A stretch of DNA of 64,000 nt from Lachnospiraceae bacterium (lineage in GTDB: Bacteria; Bacillota; Clostridia; Lachnospirales; Lachnospiraceae), in the NCBI GenBank assembly GCA_900759665.1, contig CAAEWE010000018.1, forward strand, positions 140,092-204,091, in the 5' to 3' direction. Positions within the stretch are counted from its first letter, which is position 1, and each line of letters starts with the position of its first letter. The notes under the pieces are model-generated. The model was not told the DNA's origin. It ran no database searches and saw only the letters and a list, made by a program, of their open reading frames with translations. This document shows, piece by piece, positions 7,854-16,118 of this stretch. The translations under genes were made by a program, and so were the position numbers.

Positions 7854-9644
7854 ATGGCATTAGATGGAATGGTAATTGCAAATATCGTATATGAACTGGA
7901 GCGGGATCTGGCGGGAGGCCGGATTGCCAAGATCGCGCAGCCGGAGAAGGATGAACTGCTTCTGACGATCAAGCAGAGCAGAACCGGGGAGGACGGAAAG
8001 GCTGTCCGCAGTCAGAAAAGGCTGGTGCTTTCCGTGAATCCAAGTCTCCCACTGATCTATGAAACGGAGGAAACCAAGAACTCTCCTATGACGGCACCAA
8101 CCTTTTGTATGGTACTCCGGAAGCATCTGTCCAACAGCCGGATCCTTTCTGTACGGCAGATCGGTCTGGAACGTGTGCTTTGCTTTGAACTGGAGCATCT
8201 GAATGAGATGGGCGATCTGTGTCATAAAAAATTATATATTGAGCTGATGGGTAAGCACAGCAATATCATCTTCTGTCAGGAGGACGATGTGATCATTGAC
8301 AGCATTAAACGGGTCTCAGCTCTGGTGAGCTCTGTGCGTGAGGTGCTGCCGGGCAGGACATATTTTATACCGAATACACAGGAAAAGCTGGATCCCTTTA
8401 CGGTAAACTGCGAGGAGTTTACGGAAAAAATCCTAACAAAACCCATGCCCCCGGCAAAGGCACTGTATACTTCCCTGACCGGTTTCAGTCCGGTGATGGC
8501 AAATGAACTTTTATACCGGGCAAGTCTGCAGGATGCCTCCTCCACCAGTGAGCTTTCAGATATGGAACGGCTTCACCTGTTCCGTAATTTTGATCGTCTC
8601 CGGGAGGAGTTACTCTCCCACTCCTTCGCTCCGACGCTGATCAAACGGGGGCAGGAGCCGGTGGAGTTTGCGGCATTTCTTCTGACCTCCTATGAGAGGG
8701 ACGAGACCTGCCAGAGTATTTCCTATGACAGCATCAGCCGTCTGTTGTATGATTTTTATGCACAGAAGGAGCTGTATTCCCGGATCCATCAGAAATCCTT
8801 TGAGCTTCGCCGTGTCACCAATACGGCACTGGAACGCTGCCGCAAGAAATATGAGCTTCAGGTAAAACAGCTCCGTGACACGAAAAAGCGTGATAAATAC
8901 AAGGTGTACGGTGACCTTTTAACAACCTATGGCTATAGTCTGTCGGGCGGCGAGAAAAGCTTTACTTGTGAGAATTATTATGATGAGGGTAAGGAGATCA
9001 CAATTCCATTGGATGAGACGAAATCTGCCATGGAAAATGCCAAGCGGTATTTTGATAAATATGCCAAGTTAAAAAGAACCTTCGAGGCATTGACGGTCCA
9101 GTTGGAGGAAACGAGACAGGAAATTGAGCATCTGGAGTCGGTGAGCAATGCACTGGATATTGCCCGTCAGGAGGAGGATCTGACCTTGATCCGTCAGGAG
9201 CTTTCTGAGTGCGGTTATGTAAAGAAGCATGCACAGCCCCGCAATAGTAAGGGTCGTGTCAAGGTAAAAAGCAAGCCGTTTCATTATATTTCCTCGGATG
9301 GATTTCATATGTATGTGGGAAAGAATAACTATCAGAATGATGAACTCACCTTCCACTTTGCCAATGGCGGTGACTGGTGGTTTCATGCGAAGGGGACAGC
9401 CGGTTCCCATGTGATCGTAAAGACTGAGGGAAAGGAGCTGCCAGACAGCACCTTTGAGGAGGCAGCTGCTCTGGCAGGCTGGTATTCCAAGGCGAAGGAT
9501 CAGGCAAAGGCAGAGATTGACTATATCCAGAGGAAGCACATCAAAAAGCCAAACGGAAGCAAGCCGGGCTTTGTCGTATATTATACCAATTATTCCATGA
9601 CCATCGTGCCGGATATTTCCGGTCTTAAGGAAGTAGAGGATTAG
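7854..9644 (+). CDS. rqcH: RqcH, ribosome-associated quality control factor (NFACT family)
   Basis: 596 residues, close to the family norm. It binds stalled 50S-peptidyl-tRNA and recruits tRNA-Ala to build C-terminal alanine tails. The NFACT-N domain starts MALDGMVIANIVYEL. The conserved acidic-Arg pair used for tRNA handling is here Glu106-Arg107 (GLERVL) instead of Asp-Arg. A long coiled-coil arm covers about 300-440. The NFACT-R domain near the C-terminus has DWWFHAKGTAGSHVIV. These proteins are often annotated as fibronectin-binding protein FbpA. Start ATG with GAGGAAG. The following PHP gene is 71 nt downstream on the same strand. Confidence 0.93.
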   Translation: MALDGMVIANIVYELERDLAGGRIAKIAQPEKDELLLTIKQSRTGEDGKAVRSQKRLVLSVNPSLPLIYETEETKNSPMTAPTFCMVLRKHLSNSRILSVRQIGLERVLCFELEHLNEMGDLCHKKLYIELMGKHSNIIFCQEDDVIIDSIKRVSALVSSVREVLPGRTYFIPNTQEKLDPFTVNCEEFTEKILTKPMPPAKALYTSLTGFSPVMANELLYRASLQDASSTSELSDMERLHLFRNFDRLREELLSHSFAPTLIKRGQEPVEFAAFLLTSYERDETCQSISYDSISRLLYDFYAQKELYSRIHQKSFELRRVTNTALERCRKKYELQVKQLRDTKKRDKYKVYGDLLTTYGYSLSGGEKSFTCENYYDEGKEITIPLDETKSAMENAKRYFDKYAKLKRTFEALTVQLEETRQEIEHLESVSNALDIARQEEDLTLIRQELSECGYVKKHAQPRNSKGRVKVKSKPFHYISSDGFHMYVGKNNYQNDELTFHFANGGDWWFHAKGTAGSHVIVKTEGKELPDSTFEEAAALAGWYSKAKDQAKAEIDYIQRKHIKKPNGSKPGFVVYYTNYSMTIVPDISGLKEVED

Positions 9645-9715
9645 AGATAAAATACTTATAAATTATTGCCCGTGCAACCGATAGTTGCGGACCGAGAAAG
9701 GAATGGAAAATTATT

Positions 9716-10558
9716 ATGATACGTTCTGACAATCATGTACACACATCATTTTCGACAGACAGTGATACTCCGATGGAGGCAATGGTCCGGCGGGGGATTA
9801 AGCTGGGGCTGGATTCGATCTGTTTTACGGATCATATTGATTACGATTTTCCGGATACCGGAAATGGTGTGGAGTTTTTGTTTGAGATGGAGCCTTATTT
9901 TGAGATGCTCTCCTGTCTGCAGGGAAAATATCCGCAGTTTGGGATCCGCCGGGGCGTGGAGCTTGGACTCAAACCGGATCTGGCCAAACGGTGCAATGAG
10001 CTGATCCATGCCCATCCTTTCGATTTTGTAATAGGTTCGACACATTTAGTGGATAATGTAGATCCGTATTATCCGTCCTTCTGGGAACAGTTTTCTGAAA
10101 AAGATGGGATCCGCAGATATTACGAGATCACTATGGAAAATATCCGGACAGATACGGAATTTGATGTGTACGGTCACATTGATTATATTATCCGTTATAC
10201 CCCGACACAGCAGAAAAATAGGGCACAGGGGATCATTGACGAGGTCTATATGGAACGGTGCTTCCGGGACTCGTCAGATATGATCGACGAGATCCTTCAT
10301 CTCCTGCTGTCAAAGGGCAAAGGCATAGAGGTCAATACCGCCGGGATCAAATATGGTCTTGGTCATACCAATCCTCAGGAAAAGGTACTGAAACGCTACC
10401 GTGAGCTTGGGGGAGAGATCATTACCGTGGGTTCGGATGCCCATGAAACAAAGCATCTGGCATATGCCTTTGAAGGAATTCCGGAGCTTTTGCGAAAATG
10501 TGGTTTCCGGTATTACACGGAGTTCCGGGGACGCCGGCCGGAAATGATCCCGCTATGA
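9716..10558 (+). CDS. PHP-family histidinol-phosphatase-like hydrolase
   Basis: A 280-residue PHP metallophosphoesterase similar to HisJ/HisK histidinol phosphatases. Metal ligands visible are the HxH pair His7/His9 (DNHVHTSFS), the FTDH near residue 40, the central GSTHL and the late GSDAH. The start ATG has a poorly spaced AAAGGA. An overlapping 8-codon reading frame (ATG at about 9703) runs through this start and could modulate initiation. The stop overlaps the end of the convergent nifS by 6 bp. No other his genes are nearby, so a different phosphoester substrate is possible. Confidence 0.82.
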   Translation: MIRSDNHVHTSFSTDSDTPMEAMVRRGIKLGLDSICFTDHIDYDFPDTGNGVEFLFEMEPYFEMLSCLQGKYPQFGIRRGVELGLKPDLAKRCNELIHAHPFDFVIGSTHLVDNVDPYYPSFWEQFSEKDGIRRYYEITMENIRTDTEFDVYGHIDYIIRYTPTQQKNRAQGIIDEVYMERCFRDSSDMIDEILHLLLSKGKGIEVNTAGIKYGLGHTNPQEKVLKRYRELGGEIITVGSDAHETKHLAYAFEGIPELLRKCGFRYYTEFRGRRPEMIPL

Positions 10559-11692
10559 TATCTGCCGGAGCTCCTGCACAAAAGAACGAATATTTTCGAA
10601 AGTCGTATTCATCTCTTCCATGGTATTTTCATGGCCGATGGTGATGCGCAGTGCACCAAGTGCCATATCATCCGAAAGTCCAATGGCATGCAGTACATGG
10701 GATGGTGCCTGATCTGCAGAGGAACAGGCAGAACCGCCGGATACATAAATTTCTTTTGTTTCCAGCATGGCAATCAGTGTGGCACCGTCGATTCCCTGAA
10801 AGCTGACATTTAAATTGCCAGGCAGACGTTTCCTGCTGCTGCCGTTTAGCCTGGTCATAGGAATTTCCGACAGGATCCGGTGCATCAGATAATCCCGGAG
10901 CGTAGATTCCTGATTGACATATTCTGTCATATGCTCCAGAGAAATCTGTGCGGCTTTTCCCATGCCGACAATCCCAGCTGCATTTTCCGTCCCTGCTCTC
11001 CTGCCCTGCTCCTGGGCACCACCGTACAGCAGGGGAGACAGCGGCACTCCCTCTTTGGCATAGAGAAAGCCGACACCTTTAGGTCCACCGAACTTGTGGG
11101 CGCTGACACTTAAAAGATCAATGGGCGTGTCTGATACATTAATGGGCACATGGGCATATGCCTGCACAGCATCTGTATGAAACGGGATGCTGTTTTTTTG
11201 TGCAATCTGTCCCAATTCCCGGACAGGCTGCAGAGTGCCGATCTCATTGTTGGCATACATCACCGAGATCAGGATCGTATCGGGACGGATTGCCTTTTCC
11301 AGTACGGCAGGCTCCACAAAACCCTCACGATTCACGGGCAGATATGTCACTTCAAAACCACAGCTTTCCAGAAACTGGCAGGTGTGGAGAACGGCATGGT
11401 GCTCCATGGCAGAAGTGATGATATGACGACCTTTCACGGAGAGAGATCTGGCGGCATTAACTAACACCCAGTTATCTGACTCTGTTCCACCGCTGGTAAA
11501 AATAATTTCCCGTGGTTTTGCGTGAATGCTCTCTGCCAGACCGGTGCGGATCTGATCCAGCTTTTTATGAAGCAATCTGCCTTCTTTATAGGCAGCGGAT
11601 GGATTGTAATAATACTTGTTAAGGTATGGTGTCATTTCACGGATGACCTCAGGATAAACTGCTGTCGTTGCGGCATGGTCCAAATAGATCAT
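10553..11692 (-). CDS. Cysteine desulfurase (NifS/IscS class)
   Basis: A 379-residue fold-type I PLP enzyme that removes sulfur from cysteine for Fe-S clusters or tRNA thiolation. The PLP lysine is Lys200 (SVSAHKFGG). The catalytic cysteine is Cys323 in GGSACSS, placed as in group I desulfurases. The TSGGTESDN phosphate loop and GGAQEQGRRAGTEN are intact. Start ATG with AAAGGGG. There is no adjacent iscU, thiI or mnmA, so its partner is unknown. In Clostridia a stand-alone desulfurase next to other loci often serves ThiI. Convergent with the PHP gene. Confidence 0.92.
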   Translation of the reverse strand: MIYLDHAATTAVYPEVIREMTPYLNKYYYNPSAAYKEGRLLHKKLDQIRTGLAESIHAKPREIIFTSGGTESDNWVLVNAARSLSVKGRHIITSAMEHHAVLHTCQFLESCGFEVTYLPVNREGFVEPAVLEKAIRPDTILISVMYANNEIGTLQPVRELGQIAQKNSIPFHTDAVQAYAHVPINVSDTPIDLLSVSAHKFGGPKGVGFLYAKEGVPLSPLLYGGAQEQGRRAGTENAAGIVGMGKAAQISLEHMTEYVNQESTLRDYLMHRILSEIPMTRLNGSSRKRLPGNLNVSFQGIDGATLIAMLETKEIYVSGGSACSSADQAPSHVLHAIGLSDDMALGALRITIGHENTMEEMNTTFENIRSFVQELRQIS

Positions 11693-11720
11693 TTATACAT
11701 TGCCCCTTTCACCGATTTAT

Positions 11721-12144
11721 TAACTCATACTTCCCACACTAAATATCTGACTGTGCCCATAATATTTCTTATGTTAGAGAGATAGAATAGAGATTTTTGC
11801 CTCAGAAAATTTAATAATACCCGTGAGACTGTGACTCTCAAAATTGACGCAGATCAGTAGGATTTTTGAAAAATCTTTGCTTTGCAATGTTTCGATGAAT
11901 ACGTGTCTGGACGACTGAGCCTCCCTGGTGGGCTCAGTTATTTCGGTGGGCACGGGAAGACACGTTTATCGAACATCGAAACAGCAAAGCAATTAGACTT
12001 TTCGAAATCCGCAAGTGACAAGACAATTTTGGGGACACCAGCTCACGGATTTTCAAATAATTCAGGGAAAAAATCATATTTATACCTTGGACATAAGAAA
12101 TATTATGGGCATATTACATTATTCTCTGTGGGAAATTTGAGTTA
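11721..12144. mobile_element. 424-bp fold-back element (MITE-like or structured RNA)
   Basis: The gene-free stretch between nifS and the SpoVB-like gene is almost entirely one imperfect inverted repeat. Outer arms TAACTCA (11721-11727) and TGAGTTA (12138-12144) lead to a perfect 21-bp inverted repeat (11754-11774 with 12091-12111). Further inward are paired blocks at 11877-11885/11984-11992, 11888-11897/11974-11983, 11901-11908/11958-11965 and 11914-11921/11931-11938, with a 9-nt apical loop. No coding frame of note is present and no target duplication was found. It could be a non-autonomous transposable element or a transcribed structured RNA. Confidence 0.75.
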
Positions 12145-12252
12145 TTAATACTTTATGCGTTTTTTGGTCATAGTTGCATTATTTTTTCATAGAAATGAAC
12201 AAAGAGGTATGACCGGTCAGGGTGACAGGCTGCCGGTTTCGGAGGAATACCT

Positions 12253-13926
12253 ATGGGAACAATGGCAGGAAAACTACTGAAAGGAACATTATTATTGACT
12301 GTCACCGGTTTTGCGACAAGGATCCTTGGATTTTTCTACCGGATTTATCTGGCAGATATGCTGGGGGCACATTATCTGGGAATCTATCAGTTGATCTTTC
12401 CGGTATATGCCATTTGTTTTACGATTTATGGAGCGGGAATCCAGACAGCACTGTCCCAGGTCATTGCATCGGAAAAAAACAAGAATGAAAATTCCTGTTC
12501 TGTGATGAAAATATTCCGGGCAGGAACAGGGATTGCCATGATGCTGGCATTCTCGCTGCAGTTTTTGCTGTGGTGGAAAGCAGAATGGATCGCTCTGCAT
12601 TTTGTGATGGAACCGGCACTGACACCCTACTTAAGGATTATGGCGGTATTTTTTCCATTTTGCTGCCTGGGTGCGTGTATCAATGGGTATTATTACGGGA
12701 TACAGGATGCCAAGATTCCTGCCATGACCCAGGTGATCGAACAGATCTTCCGGATCTTTTTCGTGTTTGGAATGACTTTATTTATGATGCCGGATGCCAC
12801 CGTGGAACAAAACTGCCGCATTGCTGTCTGGGGTCTTGCTGCGGGGGAGATCAGCTCCTGCCTTTATAATGTGTGGAAACTCTCAAGGCACTGTCGGAAT
12901 GGTTTGAAAAAGAGAAGCTTCGGAGAAAGATTCTGGACCGGAAATGTTTTAAAACAGGGGAACAGAGCATCTGCCATATCTTTGCAGACACAGGATAACT
13001 GCTGTAGTCAGGGAATGCGATCCCTCCTATGGCTTGCTTCTACTCTCACACTCACAAGGCTTTTTATTACATTTCTCAATAGCGTGGAAACGGTACTTCT
13101 GCCGGCAATGCTCAAACGTTATGGCTGTAGCAGTTCAGAGGCACTCAGTATTTATGGGGTTCTGACCGGTATGACCTTTTCGTTTCTTATGTTTCCTTCG
13201 ACGATTACAAATTCACTCGCAGTTCTGTTAGTTCCTTCTGTAGCGGAGGCGGACGCTGCCGGGGATATGCGGATGATCCGCAGGAGTATATCCCTGTCAA
13301 TCCGTTTCTGTTTGTTACTTGGAATCCTTTGCACCGGATTTTTTATGGTATTTGGCAATGAATTGGGAATGGTAGTTTTTCATAATGAAATGGCGGGTGA
13401 TTTTCTGGTGACGCTGTCATGGCTTTGTCCGTTTCTGTATCTGGGAACAGCTCTTACCGGTATTATTAATGGAATGAAAAAGACACATATCACTTTTGTG
13501 ATCACAGCGGCCAGTCTGGGAGTACGGATCTTGTTCTTACTTTGGGCGGTTCCTGTTTATGGTATGCGTCTTTATCTGATCGGTCTGCTGGCAAGCCAGC
13601 TTTTGCAGGTGCTGTTGGAGCTGTGTTATCTGAGACCGTATTTACGGACAGAGAATGATCGTCAAAGGACAAAGGAGGATTTTGATGCAGTGCGTGGAAT
13701 TCTTTTGCCGGGAGTATTGCTGATTCCTGGTGCCATTGCAGCAAAAAGCAGCTACCAATGGCTTGGCAGCTGCTTTCCGGATCGTTATGCGATTTTGTAT
13801 CTTGCAGTGTCAGGGATGATATTTTGTATCATTTACCTGTCGGGGCTTCTACTATCCGGAGGGATCACTCTGTCTTTTCTCCGGAAGGGGAATCATCCTT
13901 TGGCGGCTCTGTCTCATCAAAGGTAA
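12253..13926 (+). CDS. SpoVB-like oligosaccharide/lipid flippase (MOP superfamily)
   Basis: 557 residues with about 14 hydrophobic segments, the layout of the polysaccharide transport / SpoVB branch of the MOP exporters. The N-terminus GFATRILGFFYRIYLADMLG is typical of SpoVB. Such proteins flip lipid-linked precursors for the spore cortex or surface polysaccharides. GGAGG lies 7 nt before the ATG. The last 62 bp overlap the 3' end of the convergent 13865-14257 gene. SpoVB and vegetative paralogues (MurJ-like, YtgP) cannot be distinguished here. Confidence 0.85.
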   Translation: MGTMAGKLLKGTLLLTVTGFATRILGFFYRIYLADMLGAHYLGIYQLIFPVYAICFTIYGAGIQTALSQVIASEKNKNENSCSVMKIFRAGTGIAMMLAFSLQFLLWWKAEWIALHFVMEPALTPYLRIMAVFFPFCCLGACINGYYYGIQDAKIPAMTQVIEQIFRIFFVFGMTLFMMPDATVEQNCRIAVWGLAAGEISSCLYNVWKLSRHCRNGLKKRSFGERFWTGNVLKQGNRASAISLQTQDNCCSQGMRSLLWLASTLTLTRLFITFLNSVETVLLPAMLKRYGCSSSEALSIYGVLTGMTFSFLMFPSTITNSLAVLLVPSVAEADAAGDMRMIRRSISLSIRFCLLLGILCTGFFMVFGNELGMVVFHNEMAGDFLVTLSWLCPFLYLGTALTGIINGMKKTHITFVITAASLGVRILFLLWAVPVYGMRLYLIGLLASQLLQVLLELCYLRPYLRTENDRQRTKEDFDAVRGILLPGVLLIPGAIAAKSSYQWLGSCFPDRYAILYLAVSGMIFCIIYLSGLLLSGGITLSFLRKGNHPLAALSHQR

Positions 13927-14257
13927 GACCGAGATTACCATCTCTGGCGATCGTACGGTTCAGGTGCATTTTTAACTCGCCCCAGGCGTCCACCAGAGCC
14001 ATCTTCTCGGAAAAGGGCATGTCCTTCAGATAGGACATATTTTCGTCCTCCGGAAGCATGGATGAACGCGGCATGGTCAGGATATATGTACGGCTGGAAT
14101 TGATCGTGACCGTGGTATAATCTGACTTGGATAAGGTCAGCTCGAACTGAAATGCCCGTCTCCTGGCGTCAACTTTAATGTCCCGTGCGATCTTGTTCCG
14201 TTTGCGGTATAAATAATCTACAATCTTGTCTAACTTGTAATCAATACTGCTCCCCAT
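13865..14257 (-). CDS. Hypothetical 130-aa protein
   Basis: A soluble, charged protein with no membrane span. The N-terminal third is helical and basic; the C-terminal 20 residues are acidic and Pro-rich. An ideal AGGAGGT ribosome site precedes the ATG at 14255-14257. Family not recognised. It ends inside the convergent SpoVB-like gene (62-bp overlap), which implies transcriptional interference or a shared end region. Confidence 0.6.
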   Translation of the reverse strand: MGSSIDYKLDKIVDYLYRKRNKIARDIKVDARRRAFQFELTLSKSDYTTVTINSSRTYILTMPRSSMLPEDENMSYLKDMPFSEKMALVDAWGELKMHLNRTIARDGNLGLTFDETEPPKDDSPSGEKTE

Positions 14258-14380
14258 AACAGCTACCTCCTATGAATAATACATAGTTTTCTATATCAAT
14301 AGAATATCTATTTTTTCATAGAATGTCAACCTTATATGCATACATTTGCGGAGACATTCCGTTCTCAAACGGTACGCATT

Positions 14381-16096
14381 TTATTTTCCGTAATGTACAT
14401 GGAGCAATTCATGGGAACGTTCCTTCAATATGCCGTTTTCGTAAAGATTGATCAGGGTCGGATTATCACAGGAACGTTTGACGATGGCTGATTTATCCGC
14501 TTTGTACATGCCCTGAGCCCGATCCTCTTTGACACTGCGATAACCAAACGGCTGACCGGCACCACCGATACATCCGTAAGGGCATGCCATCACTTCTACA
14601 AAGTCCAGCTTTTCCTCTCCACGCTGCAGCTTACGGATCAGTGTATCTGCATTACCAAGACCATTGACCACACCAACACGGAGTGTTTTATCCCCAAGAG
14701 AAATCTCTGCAATTTTAGTTCCTTCCAGTCCTCTGACACCGGAATATTCAATCTCGCGGAGCGTTTCACTGTTCTTTGCTGCTACATGGCGGAGAGCAGC
14801 CTCCATGACACCACCGGTCACACCGAAGATCACGCCGGCTCCGGAATTGATGGAAAACGGCATATCAGGAGCACTAGGCTCAATCTCCTGAAACTGGACA
14901 CCAAGTTCCTTGATCATCAGGATCAGTTCTTTGGTAGTAATCACATAATCGACATCGGGAACTCCGTTACGACAAAATTCATCCCGTGCCGCTTCGTATT
15001 TTTTGGCGACGCATGGCATGACCGCAACGGAGATGGTTTCCATACCTGTTTCTTCGTCGGCCGGCTTATAATATTCTTTTAAAACAGCACCAAACATTTC
15101 CATTGGTGATTTGCAGGTTGAAACATACGGTAAAAGCTCCGGGTATTTCGTTTCTACGAAACGTACCCATGCCGGACAGCAGGAAGTGAAAAGCGGCATG
15201 GTATTTCCCTGAGGGTATTTCTTTTCACCGTTTTCCAGCTTGTAAACGAGTTCGTTTGCTTCCTCGATCACGGTGAGATCGGCACTGAAACTGGTGTCAA
15301 ATACCGTGTCAAAACCAAGCATGCGCAGAGCGGTGTAGATTTTGCCGATCGTATTTTTACCGGGAGCGATGCCGAATTCTTCTCCGATCGCCACACGGAC
15401 TGCCGGGGCTATCTGGACGACGACCCGTTTATTTGGGGCATAAAGTGCCTGCCATACTCCTTTTAAATCTTTTTTGATGGTAATGGCAGCGGTTGGGCAG
15501 ACAGCGGCACATTGTCCGCAGTTTACGCAGTCTGTCTCGGCAATAGGACGGCCGAAAGCAGGACTGACGATCATATTGGCACCACGGTGGGCAAAGTCAA
15601 TGGCCCCCACATGCTGTACTTCGTTACACATTCTTACGCAGTCACCACAGAGAATACATTTACTGGGATCCCTGACAATGGACAGGGAGGAGTCGTCGAT
15701 CACCGGCTCCGGATGTGTGTTTGGAAAACGCACCTTTGTAAGATGGAATCTGGCAGCCAGCATCTGGAGACGGCAGTTGCCGTTTTTCTCACATATGGTG
15801 CAGTCCCGGCAATGGGATGCCAGAAGCAGCTCCAGGATCATTTTGCGGTGCTGGTGAAGCTTTGATGTATTGGTATGGATCACCATTTTGTCTTTCGGCG
15901 GTGTGGAACAGGATGCGATAATGCTTCCGCGTTCATCTTCCACAACGCACATACGGCAGGCACCGTAAATGGACATATCCGTGTAATAACAAAATGTAGG
16001 CACATGGATTCCTGCTTTGCGGATAACCTGCAGGATATTTTTTTCATCCGTAAAAGCGGTACGGATTCCGTCAATGATCATATATTTTTCAGACAT
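14381..16096 (-). CDS. hydA: [FeFe]-hydrogenase catalytic subunit, NAD-linked trimeric type
   Basis: 571 residues. In order: an N-terminal [2Fe-2S] domain (Cys36, 47, 50, 63); a His-Cys3 [4Fe-4S] site (His95, Cys99, 102, 108); two [4Fe-4S] ferredoxin sites (Cys147-157 and Cys190-200); and the H-cluster domain with TSCCPAW (304-310), MPCVAKK (from 360) and ACPYGCIGGAGQP (504-516). It makes or uses H2 and receives electrons from ferredoxin and the NADH module HydB. In most relatives the third motif reads CPGGC and GGGQP; here Tyr507 and Ala514 replace glycines. It lies 22 nt after hydB, last in hydCBA. A bifurcating enzyme is inferred from the three-subunit set. Confidence 0.95.
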   Translation of the reverse strand: MSEKYMIIDGIRTAFTDEKNILQVIRKAGIHVPTFCYYTDMSIYGACRMCVVEDERGSIIASCSTPPKDKMVIHTNTSKLHQHRKMILELLLASHCRDCTICEKNGNCRLQMLAARFHLTKVRFPNTHPEPVIDDSSLSIVRDPSKCILCGDCVRMCNEVQHVGAIDFAHRGANMIVSPAFGRPIAETDCVNCGQCAAVCPTAAITIKKDLKGVWQALYAPNKRVVVQIAPAVRVAIGEEFGIAPGKNTIGKIYTALRMLGFDTVFDTSFSADLTVIEEANELVYKLENGEKKYPQGNTMPLFTSCCPAWVRFVETKYPELLPYVSTCKSPMEMFGAVLKEYYKPADEETGMETISVAVMPCVAKKYEAARDEFCRNGVPDVDYVITTKELILMIKELGVQFQEIEPSAPDMPFSINSGAGVIFGVTGGVMEAALRHVAAKNSETLREIEYSGVRGLEGTKIAEISLGDKTLRVGVVNGLGNADTLIRKLQRGEEKLDFVEVMACPYGCIGGAGQPFGYRSVKEDRAQGMYKADKSAIVKRSCDNPTLINLYENGILKERSHELLHVHYGK

Positions 16097-16118
16097 ATTT
16101 AACCTAATCCTTTCTTAA

